Shown here piece after piece: positions 9,056 to 17,429 of a DNA stretch of 64,000 nucleotides. The DNA comes from Propionibacterium sp. oral taxon 192 str. F0372 (lineage in GTDB: Bacteria; Actinomycetota; Actinomycetes; Propionibacteriales; Propionibacteriaceae). A program made the translations under genes and the position numbers. Under the pieces are notes generated by a model. That model did no database searches. It was not told the origin of the DNA and saw nothing but the letters and a program-made list of their open reading frames with translations. Every line of letters starts with the position of its first letter. Positions within the stretch are counted from its first letter, which is position 1. The DNA lies in contig NZ_KE340297.1 in assembly GCF_000413315.1 (NCBI RefSeq), positions 279,458 to 343,457 on the forward strand, in the 5' to 3' direction.

Positions 9056-9248
9056 TGTGTGCTTCCTTTCAGTAGCTTCACAGATCGACTTGAGGGGCAA
9101 CCTTGTCAGGCCCGCCACAGCTAGTTTGGCAGGCGTCCCCGATAAAACGAAGCGTTACTTTGCGAAAGTACTCTTCATTGCTCACCAACAGATCGATCCG
9201 TGGTTCGAGCGAGGACCGCATACTGACACCAGGTCATGACACGTGACT

Positions 9249-9448
9249 TGTAGTCGGTTAGGAAACAAGGGCTCGGCGCCGCACACGACGAGATCGTCGA
9301 CCAGCATGCCCACCAAATCCCAGCCAACGGTGTTGTGAATACCGAGCGCCTGGGCGATGGCCACCTTGGTGCCCACCCCGTCGGTGGATGTGGCCCGGCC
9401 ACCGGCCTCAATGTCGACTCCGGCGCGGGCATAGGCCGATTCACTCAT
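9249..9448 (-). pseudogene. purM: purM 5' remnant (second copy)
   Basis: Starts as PurM ([19 protein letters not shown]), then jumps by internal deletion to [17 protein letters not shown] and breaks up after CGAEPLF. It is nearly identical to the matching parts of the intact purM at 4150-5199. Its ATG still overlaps the purF stop as ATGA, preserving the ancestral purF-purM coupling. This is the right boundary of the gad segment. Confidence 0.92.
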
Positions 9449-10899
9449 GTGTCGTCTTGGTCAATGCCGAGCGTGGTAGCTACCTTCTCGGGTATCCGGA
9501 TCGGGTACTTACCGTCGAAACACGCCGAGCACAACACCTGGGCCGATAAGCCGACGGCCTCCTGCAAACCGGTTAAGGAGATATAGCCCAAGGAGTCGGC
9601 GCCGATCGCCTGGCAGATCTGTTCGATGCTCATCCCGGGAGCGATCAGCTCGGCCCGGGTGGCAAAGTCAAGACCGTAGAAACAGGGCCATTCCACCGGC
9701 GGGGATGCAATCCGGACGTGCACCTCGGCCGCCCCCGCCTCGCGCAGCATGCGGATCAGCGAGCGGGTGGTGTTACCGCGCACGATCGAGTCGTCGATCA
9801 CCACCAGGCGTTTGCCTTCGATGACCTCACGCAGCGGGTTCAGTTTCAGCCGGATGCCCAACTGACGAATCGTCTGGGTCGGTTGGATGAAGGTACGGCC
9901 CACGTAGTTGTTCTTGACCAGGCCCAGCCCGAAACGAATGCCCGACTCGTGGGCATACCCCAAAGCCGAGGGAGTGCCCGAATCGGGTACCGGGATCACC
10001 AGGTCGGCGTTGATCGGGTGCTCAACGGCAAGCCTGCGTCCGATTCGTTCCCGGGCCGCTTGCACCGATTTTCCTGCGATGACTGTGTCAGGGCGGGCAA
10101 CGTAGACATATTCGAATAGGCAGCCCTTGGGGGTAGGCTCGGCGAAACGCCGTGAATGCACTCCGGCCTCGTCGATCGTGATGAGTTCTCCCGGTTCCAC
10201 CTCACGCACGAACACCGCACCGACGATGTCTAGGGCAGCCGTCTCGGAGGCAACCACCCAGCCATGCTCCAAGCGACCGAGCACCAAGGGACGCACCCCA
10301 TGCGAATCGCGGGCACAAAACAGCGAGTTCTCCGTCATGAAGACCAATGAGAACGCCCCAACGAGTTTTGGCAGCACCTCAACAGCGATCGAAGTGATGG
10401 AGCGACCGGGGTCGTGGTAGCCGATCGCGGCCATCAACGCGATGATCAAGGCGGTGTCGTTGGAGGAGTCCATCCGCAGTTTGCGCGGCACCTCGGAGTC
10501 TCCCGAGACGGCCATGACCAGCCGTTCCAACTCGTCGGTATTCGTCAGATTACCGTTGTGAGCCAAGGCCAGCGACCCGCCGGCCACCTCCCGGAAGGTT
10601 GGCTGGGCATTCACCCATTCCGAGGAGCCAGTAGTCGAGTAACGAGTGTGCCCCACCGCAAGATGACCGGTCAAAGAGTTGAGGGTGGCTTCGTTGTACA
10701 CCTGGGAGACCAGCCCCATGTCCTTGAAGACAGTGATCCGCTCGCCGTCACCAACGGCCATGCCCGCAGATTCCTGGCCACGGTGCTGCAGGGCAAACAA
10801 CCCGTAGTAGGTGAGCTTGGAGACGACCTCGCCCGGTGCGTATACACCGAAGACGCCGCACTCCTCGTGAGGACCGTCATCGGGCATGCAGGAAATCAC
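9445..10899 (-). CDS. purF: amidophosphoribosyltransferase
   Basis: The intact PurF of 484 residues, the first committed step of purine synthesis (PRPP plus Gln to phosphoribosylamine). A short propeptide precedes the N-terminal nucleophile Cys in [21 protein letters not shown] and GHTRYSTTG belong to the glutaminase domain; [13 protein letters not shown] is the PRPP loop. The outer start is a GTG at 10899, with an ATG alternative at 10887. Neither has a clear ribosome site, but TAGGAT lies six bases upstream of the GTG, so a leaderless message is possible. Confidence 0.97.
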   Translation of the reverse strand: MISCMPDDGPHEECGVFGVYAPGEVVSKLTYYGLFALQHRGQESAGMAVGDGERITVFKDMGLVSQVYNEATLNSLTGHLAVGHTRYSTTGSSEWVNAQPTFREVAGGSLALAHNGNLTNTDELERLVMAVSGDSEVPRKLRMDSSNDTALIIALMAAIGYHDPGRSITSIAVEVLPKLVGAFSLVFMTENSLFCARDSHGVRPLVLGRLEHGWVVASETAALDIVGAVFVREVEPGELITIDEAGVHSRRFAEPTPKGCLFEYVYVARPDTVIAGKSVQAARERIGRRLAVEHPINADLVIPVPDSGTPSALGYAHESGIRFGLGLVKNNYVGRTFIQPTQTIRQLGIRLKLNPLREVIEGKRLVVIDDSIVRGNTTRSLIRMLREAGAAEVHVRIASPPVEWPCFYGLDFATRAELIAPGMSIEQICQAIGADSLGYISLTGLQEAVGLSAQVLCSACFDGKYPIRIPEKVATTLGIDQDDT

Positions 10900-10926
10900 A
10901 CGGCAATCCTAAGCCACCAGCAGCGA

Positions 10927-11352
10927 TCAGAGATTCTCCTCCAGCAGCTGCACCGCCTTGGCGTTTCGCCAAAACAGCCAACCGGCCCCAGCAGCAAACG
11001 GGCAGATGCCCAGCCCCAAGGCGATGTTGCCGAAAACGACAAGGACGAAGGCTACGGCCCCGGATAACAGGATGAACAGGCCACGAGTGAGCTTCATTCT
11101 GCTGCGGTACTCGACGAGGGAACCCTCGAGTTCAGCACGCAGGGCCGCGGTCTCGGCATCATTCGGAATCGGCTTGGGGGCATCGCTACCCGCCCCGATG
11201 CCCCTTCGGCGTCCCTGCGCGACCGCCTTCCAGACGTAGAGCACTCCAACCCCGGCGACGACCCCGCCGACAAACAGATTGTGCCGGGAGAAGAAACCGG
11301 CCGAGATCACCATGCACGACAGCGCGGTGATCAAGTTGACGGCATTCCTCAT
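10927..11352 (-). CDS. small membrane protein of unknown function
   Basis: About 141 residues from an ATG at 11352 behind a GGAGG site. Two hydrophobic segments near the N-terminus (VNLITALSCMVISAGFF and LFVGGVVAGVGVLYVW) and two near the C-terminus flank a charged middle. It sits between the Nramp-like gene and purF, and remnants of the same gene occur at 5419-5466. I do not recognise the family. Confidence 0.75.
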   Translation of the reverse strand: MRNAVNLITALSCMVISAGFFSRHNLFVGGVVAGVGVLYVWKAVAQGRRRGIGAGSDAPKPIPNDAETAALRAELEGSLVEYRSRMKLTRGLFILLSGAVAFVLVVFGNIALGLGICPFAAGAGWLFWRNAKAVQLLEENL

Positions 11353-11447
11353 GGTTTCCTCCGTTTGCAGTTGGTGTGCGGTACGCGGTTCACCACCCCA
11401 CACACCAACCCGGCAGATTGCTCAATATCATCCGGATAACCCGACGA

Positions 11448-12926
11448 TCAGAAGACACCGAAGAACTGCAAAGTGGCGACAACACCCATGGCGGTCATGA
11501 CAATGCCGCTCACTAGTAGCAGTACCCTCATCACCGGGTGCATCTGATAGCGCTTCGGCAGGAACTTGGCATCGGTGTAGAACATCGCGATGGCCCACAA
11601 ACCAATCGACAACACCCCACCGATCAGCGATCCAAAGGAGACTAGGGTCTCAAATTTGAGACCGGTCCACACCAAGATCACCCCGCCACCGGAATAGATA
11701 CACGCAACGAGCAACCGTAACTTAAACCAATCCATGGTACGGACCATGCGGATAGCGGGAGCGAAGCATTCGTAGAAGGTGTGGGCATACATCACGGTGC
11801 CCGAGGCCTGCATCGAGCCAAAGAAAGCAGCCCAAACTGCCAACTTATAGAAGTACACCAGAGCCGGGGTGATCTGAGAGAAGAAAGAAGCCTGGTTCTG
11901 CATGATGGCGTCGTTGTCGGGCAGTGCCTGCAGTCCATCAGCACCCAAGATCACATTTCCCAGAATCATGAAGGCCGCAGAGAAAACAAAAACAGCAACG
12001 AAGGAAACTACGGTATCGAAGACCGGAGCCCGGTTCCAGGTCTTGACCTCGACGGCGTTCTCCTCGGAAACATCCATGGGGATACGCTCCCCGGCCTTGA
12101 GAGTGATTAGCTTCGCACGCAGTTCCTCAAGGTCAGGGGTACCCAACATGCCCCATTTCTTCTCGTTGTACATGCCAATGTAACCGATGTAGTCATAGGT
12201 GCCACCGCCGATAGCGCCCAAGTAGGAGATGATCTCCAAGGAGATCGGTTTGGCCGCCACCTTGGGGTATTTCTCCTGCACCCAGGCTTGGTAACCGTCG
12301 GGGATCGACGGGACCAGGCCGCGCAGCACATCAAGGAAGTCTGGGTTACATACGACCACGGCAATGAGCACGAACAGCACCATGGTGGCCACAACCACGG
12401 TCTGGAATCCCTCAATGTACTTGTAAGCCCCAATGAACAGGGAGGAGAAGGCGAGCAGGATCCAAAACGTCGCCCACACCTTGGGGTATCCGAAGCCGAA
12501 GGTCCACACACTCCACTGTCCTAGGAAGGATGCGAAACCACCACACCAGGAGGGGAAGGAAACCACGGCGAAGACGCCCAGCAAAACTGGGAACCAGTTC
12601 TTTGGCCCCGGCAACACCTGGCCGAAGCGGGCGAAGGGTGATTCGCCGGTCAAGGTGATGTAGCGAGTTCCGGAGTAGACCACCACTCCCTTGAGCATCG
12701 CACAGGCCAGGAAGGTCCATAACAAGGTATAGCCAAAGATGGCCCCACCCCTGGAGGAGAAGAACAACTCACCAGAACCGATCGAGGCCGAGGCCATGAT
12801 CAGGCCCGGGCCGAGGTACTTGAACATACCCGCCTTGGAGCGAAGGCTCTGCGGGGCCTTGGGGATCACCAGGGAACCCGGCACTTCAGCCCTGGTTTCA
12901 TCAACCGGGGTGTTGCTCATCGACAT
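11448..12926 (-). CDS. Nramp-related transporter with non-canonical metal motif
   Basis: A 492-residue protein with about 11 hydrophobic segments. The start of helix 1 (YLGPGLIMASASIGSGELF) aligns with the Nramp helix 1 GPGF...DPGN region, but the metal-binding Asp-Pro-Gly is replaced by IGSG, and the helix 6 Met-Pro-His motif is not seen. It is therefore an Nramp-superfamily member whose substrate is unlikely to be Mn2+/Fe2+ in the standard way. Its 3' end is duplicated at 5468-5772. Confidence 0.75.
   Translation of the reverse strand: MSMSNTPVDETRAEVPGSLVIPKAPQSLRSKAGMFKYLGPGLIMASASIGSGELFFSSRGGAIFGYTLLWTFLACAMLKGVVVYSGTRYITLTGESPFARFGQVLPGPKNWFPVLLGVFAVVSFPSWCGGFASFLGQWSVWTFGFGYPKVWATFWILLAFSSLFIGAYKYIEGFQTVVVATMVLFVLIAVVVCNPDFLDVLRGLVPSIPDGYQAWVQEKYPKVAAKPISLEIISYLGAIGGGTYDYIGYIGMYNEKKWGMLGTPDLEELRAKLITLKAGERIPMDVSEENAVEVKTWNRAPVFDTVVSFVAVFVFSAAFMILGNVILGADGLQALPDNDAIMQNQASFFSQITPALVYFYKLAVWAAFFGSMQASGTVMYAHTFYECFAPAIRMVRTMDWFKLRLLVACIYSGGGVILVWTGLKFETLVSFGSLIGGVLSIGLWAIAMFYTDAKFLPKRYQMHPVMRVLLLVSGIVMTAMGVVATLQFFGVF
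11500..11804. repeat. direct repeat copy 2 (partner of 5468-5772)
   Basis: 305 bases identical to 5468-5772 in the same orientation, lying within the intact Nramp-like gene. With the purF and purM fragments it defines a direct duplication around gadB-gadC. Confidence 0.93.
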
Positions 12927-13167
12927 ACCTTTCGCGTTTCATCAGATCCGATACCGCCATGGTGTCGGCAGACTGCGGGCACGCCACCGTCAGCATCGAC
13001 GGGATCGGGGCGTGTACACGCTGTTGTCGGGCGACACACTACGCCCACGGCAACTGCTCGTCCATGCTGGCGGCCTTGTTGCCCGGGAATGGCAACCGCA
13101 TTCGGGGCGTATCCCCGGCCGATACCATGGTGGCGATTTGAGCCACAACCGTTTTGAAGGGACCGCA

Positions 13168-14127
13168 ATGCGTCTGACCATCACCGATCTTGACCACGAA
13201 AGCCATGACATCGAGAAGGAGATCTGCGCAAACGAGGGTGTCGAGCTGACCTTCCTCGATGGGGATCGCGGTGCCGGTTTGGACCCGCGCGCGAAGGGCA
13301 CCGACGCCATCGTCGCCCAGTACGCCACCATTGATGCCGAGGTGATGGATTTTCTCCTACCGGAGTTGAAGGTCATCGGCCGGTACGGTGTGGGCCTGGA
13401 CACCGTCGACCTGGCCGCTGCCGAGGAGCGCGGCATCACCGTGGTCAATGTGCCGGATTTCGGCACCCATTCGGTCTCTGATCACGCGATTGCCTTGGCC
13501 GTTTCCCTGGTCCGTAATCTTCCGGGCTTGGAGAAGGTGGCTCGTGCATCCTCAGCCGATGTCGCGAAGGCCGCACCGATCCGCCAGTTCCGCAACCAGA
13601 CTTTCGGTCTCATCGGCTTCGGACTCATCGGCCGCGCCACCGCCGAGAAGGCCCGCGGGCTGGGCTTCAAAGTCATCGCCTACGACGCCCTGATGGCACC
13701 GGGTACCGAGATCGACGGGTTCACCACCACGACTCTTGAGGAGGTGCTGGCCAATTCCGACGTGCTGTCCCTCCACGTACCGCTGCTGGAATCCACCAAG
13801 CATCTGATTAACGACGAGACCATCGCGACAATGAAGGATGGCGCTATCCTGGTCAACACCGCTCGTGGCGGGGTTGTCGACACCGCGGCGGTACACCGGG
13901 CGATCGCCTCTGGGAAACTGCTGGGGGCGGGGCTCGACGTGCTGGAGACCGAGCCGCTCGACCCGAGTGACCCGATCGCATCCTGCGAACGAGTCATCAT
14001 CACCCCGCACGCCGCTTTCTACTCGGAGGAATCCTACGCCGAGCTGAAGCGCCGCACCGTGCAGAACCCGATCGACGTTCTCAAGGGACGCAAGTGCGAG
14101 AACATCGTCATCCCTCGTGTCAAATGA
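13168..14127 (+). CDS. D-2-hydroxyacid dehydrogenase (CtBP/SerA-like)
   Basis: About 319 residues from an ATG at 13168 with a GAAGGGA site. Features of the NAD-dependent D-isomer dehydrogenase family: IGRYGVGLDTVD, the nucleotide fold GLIGFGLIGRATAEKARGLG, NTARGGVVD with the catalytic Arg, the catalytic Glu in LETEP, and the His in TPHAAFYSE. The C-terminal style is that of C-terminal-binding-protein-like dehydrogenases. Substrate unknown. A strong hairpin terminator follows. Confidence 0.88.
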   Translation: MRLTITDLDHESHDIEKEICANEGVELTFLDGDRGAGLDPRAKGTDAIVAQYATIDAEVMDFLLPELKVIGRYGVGLDTVDLAAAEERGITVVNVPDFGTHSVSDHAIALAVSLVRNLPGLEKVARASSADVAKAAPIRQFRNQTFGLIGFGLIGRATAEKARGLGFKVIAYDALMAPGTEIDGFTTTTLEEVLANSDVLSLHVPLLESTKHLINDETIATMKDGAILVNTARGGVVDTAAVHRAIASGKLLGAGLDVLETEPLDPSDPIASCERVIITPHAAFYSEESYAELKRRTVQNPIDVLKGRKCENIVIPRVK

Positions 14128-14142
14128 ACTGACGGATCGTTG

Positions 14143-14170
14143 AACGGCCCCGGACCGCTCCGGGGCTGTT
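14143..14170 (+). terminator. intrinsic terminator after hydroxyacid dehydrogenase
   Basis: A 12-bp stem (core GCCCCGGA/TCCGGGGC) with a four-base loop, 16 bases after the dehydrogenase stop, followed by a short T-containing tract. Confidence 0.75.
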
Positions 14171-14197
14171 CGCTTCGGATAGGCCCGCCCGCCACCC

Positions 14198-14860
14198 GTG
14201 AAGGAGTCGGCCTATCATGAGGGCGTGAGAAGGCTGGCTGATCAACGCAAGAACTACGAGCGCGGGGAACTCGACGAATCCGAGGCCACCAGCGCCCCAC
14301 TGCAGATGTTCGAGAAATGGTTCACCCAAGCCGAGAAGGCCAAGGTGCCCGAGCCCAATGCCATGACCTTGGCCACTGTAGGCGCTGACGGCCGACCCTC
14401 AACTCGCGTGGTACTCATCAAGGACATCGACGAGCGGGGAGTCGTTTTCTACACCAACTACAACTCCCGCAAGGGACAGGAACTTGCGGCGAATCCGATG
14501 GCAGCCCTCCAGTTCCACTGGGTGGAACTGGAACGGGTGGTGCGCATTGAGGGCCGGGTGGAGAAGGTTTCGCCCGAGGAATCCGACGCATATTTCAACG
14601 TGCGTCCACTCGATTCACGTCTGGGCGCCTGGGCCTCCCCGCAGTCAGAGGTGATCGCCAATCGCGCGGTGCTAGTGAAGAACGTCGCCACGCTCACCAC
14701 GAAATTCGGACTGAATCCCCCACGGCCCGAGCATTGGGGAGGGTTCCGGCTGGTGCCGGATACCTGGGAGTTCTGGCAGGGCCGCACGTCACGGTTACAC
14801 GACCGGTTGCGTTACCGGCTGGTCGACGGGAATTGGCACAGGGAACGTCTGGCACCATGA
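14198..14860 (+). CDS. pdxH: pyridoxamine/pyridoxine 5'-phosphate oxidase
   Basis: A 220-residue PdxH, the FMN enzyme that makes pyridoxal 5'-phosphate. Family motifs: [49 protein letters not shown], and the C-terminal [13 protein letters not shown]. The start is uncertain: GTG at 14198 (used) or GTG at 14225 (VRRLADQRK); the AAGGAG at 14201 fits neither spacing well. PLP is used by gadB and the metB-like gene elsewhere in the window, but no regulatory link is visible. Confidence 0.95.
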   Translation: MKESAYHEGVRRLADQRKNYERGELDESEATSAPLQMFEKWFTQAEKAKVPEPNAMTLATVGADGRPSTRVVLIKDIDERGVVFYTNYNSRKGQELAANPMAALQFHWVELERVVRIEGRVEKVSPEESDAYFNVRPLDSRLGAWASPQSEVIANRAVLVKNVATLTTKFGLNPPRPEHWGGFRLVPDTWEFWQGRTSRLHDRLRYRLVDGNWHRERLAP

Positions 14861-14898
14861 GGGGTGCTGAATACGGCAATACGACACTGGGAGCGGCA

Positions 14899-15375
14899 AT
14901 GAAGGTAGGCATTGGCAGCGACGGCTCGGGGTTCGAGCTGAAGAAGATCGTCAAACAGCACCTGGCCGAGCAAGGGCATGAGGTCATCGACTATGGTCCT
15001 GCCGAGGACGAAACCCCCGAATACTCGGCCACCTATGCCCGTCGTGTGGCCCACGCGATTCGTGACGGCGAGATCGAGCGTGGAGTACTGATTTGTGGCA
15101 CCGGGATCGGCATCTCGATCTCGGCGAACAAGGTGCGCGGTATCCGGGCTGCGGTCTGCTCAGAGCCGTTCACCGCGCGGCACACCCGGGAGAACAACGG
15201 CTCCCAGATCATCGCCTTCGGGGCCTTCGTCGTGGGACCGGAGATGGCCAAGGCAATCTGCGATGCCTTCCTGAGCGCACGCTTCAAGGGCGAGACCGAC
15301 GAAGAATTCAAACAACGATTCGCAAAGATCGCCGCGATCGAGAATGAGGAGATCGCCCTCGCCAATCAAGGCTGA
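14899..15375 (+). CDS. rpiB: RpiB/LacAB-family sugar-phosphate isomerase
   Basis: A 158-residue protein starting MKVGIGSDGSGFELKK. The RpiB active-site segment VLICGTGIGISISANK with its catalytic Cys and the RHTRENNGSQIIAFGAF region are present. It most likely interconverts ribose-5-phosphate and ribulose-5-phosphate. RpiB, galactose-6-phosphate and tetrulose-phosphate isomerases share these motifs, so substrate is not certain. Its start lies 39 bases after pdxH. Confidence 0.88.
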   Translation: MKVGIGSDGSGFELKKIVKQHLAEQGHEVIDYGPAEDETPEYSATYARRVAHAIRDGEIERGVLICGTGIGISISANKVRGIRAAVCSEPFTARHTRENNGSQIIAFGAFVVGPEMAKAICDAFLSARFKGETDEEFKQRFAKIAAIENEEIALANQG

Positions 15376-15478
15376 GAATGCCAAGGACCGAGTTCAGGCT
15401 TGCCTTAGCAAGGGGCAACTTCCCTCGCCAAGGCTGCCCTGAGTTTTGTTGCCAGTCGATTCGGGACGGTTTAGCGTC

Positions 15479-15514
15479 GTGTTCATCGAGGTGGTTGACC
15501 GCCACCATGAACAC
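15479..15514. promoter_or_regulatory. inverted repeat upstream of DUF1540 gene
   Basis: Perfect 8-bp arms GTGTTCAT and ATGAACAC with further inner pairing (GGTGG/CCACC), ending 20 bases before the DUF1540 start. Position fits an operator or a 5'-UTR hairpin controlling that gene. Confidence 0.55.
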
Positions 15515-15534
15515 ATCTGAAAGGTTCTGATCTT

Positions 15535-15810
15535 ATGAGCACCATCACCGCAGTTAAGGCTTGCGCCGCCACCAAGTGCGCCTTCAACAACAACGGTTGC
15601 ACCGCCGTCGCCGTTACCATCGGAGGCGCCGAGAAGGCAGCCTGCGAAACTCTCACCATCATCGACGCCCGCGCCGGGCTCTCCTCGGCCAACGGTCAGG
15701 TCGGTGCCTGCAAGCGTCTGGAATGCAAGCACAACTCCGACCTGCTGTGCACCGCTGCCGGTATTAATCTCGACGACGTGGCGAACTGCGCCTCCTACGA
15801 GGCACGCTGA
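15535..15810 (+). CDS. DUF1540 cysteine-rich protein, two repeats
   Basis: A 91-residue protein with two copies of the DUF1540 pattern: an N-terminal Cys set (ACAATKCAFNNNGCTAVAV, then a later Cys) and a C-terminal set (ACKRLECKHNSDLLCTAAG, then a Cys near the end). DUF1540 proteins are thought to bind metal through these Cys residues; function is not established. It is a single-gene unit bounded by an upstream inverted repeat and a strong downstream terminator. Confidence 0.88.
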   Translation: MSTITAVKACAATKCAFNNNGCTAVAVTIGGAEKAACETLTIIDARAGLSSANGQVGACKRLECKHNSDLLCTAAGINLDDVANCASYEAR

Positions 15811-15860
15811 TCCCGGGGGGATCGGGCTCACAGGAGTTCACCCCCATCGCAGAACCTTCA

Positions 15861-15888
15861 AGGGCCGCACCCATTCGGGTGCGGCCCT
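15861..15888 (+). terminator. intrinsic terminator after DUF1540 gene
   Basis: A perfect 12-bp stem (AGGGCCGCACCC with GGGTGCGGCCCT) and a four-base ATTC loop, 50 bases after the stop. It isolates the following leader-peptide operon from upstream transcription. Confidence 0.85.
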
Positions 15889-15993
15889 CGTCGTGTCAGC
15901 TGATGCCTGTTCCCATACTCACCGCGGCGAATAACCGAAACGACGTGGTTTCTGGTTCACCTCGGCATCTGTACGTCCACATCGTGAACGACT

Positions 15994-16022
15994 TTGACAC
16001 ATGGCGTCGAGCATCATAGATT
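15994..16022 (+). promoter_or_regulatory. sigma-70-type promoter of leader-peptide operon
   Basis: A consensus -35 TTGACA at 15994-15999, a 17-base spacer, and TAGATT as -10 at 16017-16022. The predicted start, near 16029, lies about 23 bases before the leader peptide ATG. Confidence 0.7.
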
Positions 16023-16051
16023 GAAAATTGTTCATACCCCAAGGAGGCATC

Positions 16052-16138
16052 ATGCACGCATCTGCAGGCCTGGCCATCATGGTCGATCAGGGCCTCACCA
16101 TGTGCAGCTGTCCTTGTTGTTGTCGCTGCTGTCGTTGA
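16052..16138 (+). CDS. cysteine-rich leader peptide (28 aa), predicted cysteine attenuator
   Basis: A small ORF with an AAGGAGG site four bases before its ATG, ending with seven Cys among its last 11 residues (CSCPCCCRCCR). Polycysteine upstream ORFs in actinobacteria control downstream cysteine genes: ribosomes stall on the Cys codons when charged tRNA-Cys is scarce, exposing the next ribosome site. The consensus promoter and downstream hairpins fit that arrangement. It would place the following ABC transporter and UroD-like operon under cysteine control. The peptide itself probably has no other role. Confidence 0.8.
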   Translation: MHASAGLAIMVDQGLTMCSCPCCCRCCR

Positions 16139-16160
16139 TCTGACCAGCGCGTATTCACTC

Positions 16161-16244
16161 CCCGGCCCGTCATGGCCGGGATGACAAAGGTTTGAGTCAC
16201 CTCCGTTAAACGACTTTTCCCTCCGCTGGCAGTTCCTTGCGGAG
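16161..16244 (+). promoter_or_regulatory. attenuator structures between leader peptide and SBP gene
   Basis: Two hairpins lie in the 150 bases between leader stop and the SBP start: a perfect 7-bp stem CCCGGCC/GGCCGGG at 16161-16180, and CTCCGC/GCGGAG at 16221-16244. A CACCTCCG stretch near 16198 can compete for the GCGGAG arm. These could switch with ribosome position. There is no long T-run, so control of translation is more likely than termination. Confidence 0.5.
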
Positions 16245-16289
16245 TTGTCGTCGGATGTCATTGTCATTCACCCGAACACAGGATCACCC

Positions 16290-17429
16290 ATGCCCGCATT
16301 CAGCAAGAAATTGATGGCTGCCCTGGCCATTTCCACACTCAGTCTGCTCGGGGCCTGCTCGGCCACCAACGGTTCCTCATCAAATTCCTCCGGCAGCGAT
16401 AACGTGCGCTTCGGGGTGTCCGGTCCCATCACCGGACCCAGCGCCGAGTACGGCACCTACTGGAGAGAAGGCTTCGATCTGGCCCTCCAGGAGATCAACG
16501 CCGACGGCGGCATCAATGGCGTCCCCCTGGAATTAGTTTGGGAAGATTCCCAGTCAGACCCGAAGCAATCGGTGCCAATCGCGCAGAAATTCGTCGCTGA
16601 CAAGACCATCGTCGCCGAACTTGGGGATTTCAGCTCGCCGGCCTCAATGGCGGCCTCGGCAACCTACCAGCAGGCAGGCATGGTGCAATTTGGCTTCACC
16701 AATTCGGCGGCAGGGTTCACCCAGGGCGGTGACCACATGTGGAGTTCCATCCTCACCCAGGCCTATTACCAAACCAAAGCCGCAGAACTCGTGAAACAGC
16801 ACTCCGATAAGGTGTCCGTCGTCTACTTGCAGTCCGACTGGGGCAAGTCCTCCTTCGATGCCTTCAAGCAGGAGGCCGAAAGAATCGGTCTGGACATCGC
16901 CTACGAATCAGCAATCCAGGCCGATTCTGAAGACTACCGCCCCGTGCTGATCAAGGCTAGAGACGCCCAACCCGATGCCATCGTCCACATCGGTTATGCC
17001 CCCGACGGCGCACGGGTGGTGCGTCAGCTCCGCGAATTGGGTTGGGACAAGGAGTTCTTCGGCGGACAGTCAACCCCGCAATTCATTGAAGCGGCCGGGA
17101 ATGCTGCAGAAGGCACGATCATCAGCGAGAACCTGTTGATCGGCAATGACTCGGCCACCGTCACACAGCTGTACCAGAAGTTCCGAGACGCCTATGGTCA
17201 TGACCCTTCGGTGTTCTCCGTCTACGCCTACGATGCCTTACGCATCCTGGCCCAGGCCGCCGAGCGCGGCGGAGCCACTCGAGAAGGCGTATTCCGAGGA
17301 CTCAACGAGGGCGGTAGTTTCACCTCCGCCCAGTTCGGGGAGTTCACCTTCGGCGAGGACCGGCGTCCCAACAATGTTCCGCTGTTGCCGCTGGTGGTCC
17401 GCAACGGCGCCTACGAAAAGTTGACCTAA
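16290..17429 (+). CDS. ABC transporter substrate-binding lipoprotein (LivK type)
   Basis: A 379-residue type I periplasmic-binding protein. The ATG at 16290, six bases after an AGGA site, gives a classical lipoprotein signal with lipobox LLGAC (Cys23); an upstream in-frame start at 16245 would spoil it. VRFGVSGPITGPSAEYG and LALQEINADGGINGVPLELV are typical of branched-chain amino acid/amide binding proteins. Substrate unknown; the Cys-rich leader ahead of it suggests a sulfur-containing ligand. The stop overlaps the permease start (TAATG). Confidence 0.93.
   Translation: MPAFSKKLMAALAISTLSLLGACSATNGSSSNSSGSDNVRFGVSGPITGPSAEYGTYWREGFDLALQEINADGGINGVPLELVWEDSQSDPKQSVPIAQKFVADKTIVAELGDFSSPASMAASATYQQAGMVQFGFTNSAAGFTQGGDHMWSSILTQAYYQTKAAELVKQHSDKVSVVYLQSDWGKSSFDAFKQEAERIGLDIAYESAIQADSEDYRPVLIKARDAQPDAIVHIGYAPDGARVVRQLRELGWDKEFFGGQSTPQFIEAAGNAAEGTIISENLLIGNDSATVTQLYQKFRDAYGHDPSVFSVYAYDALRILAQAAERGGATREGVFRGLNEGGSFTSAQFGEFTFGEDRRPNNVPLLPLVVRNGAYEKLT

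Noticed and set aside
12939..13140. Imperfect inverted repeat around CGCCATGGTGTCGGC and GCCGATACCATGGTGGCG
   Set aside because: Arms of about 15 bases with mismatches, separated by about 150 bases with no gene between; no transposase or target duplication, so probably chance in GC-rich DNA.
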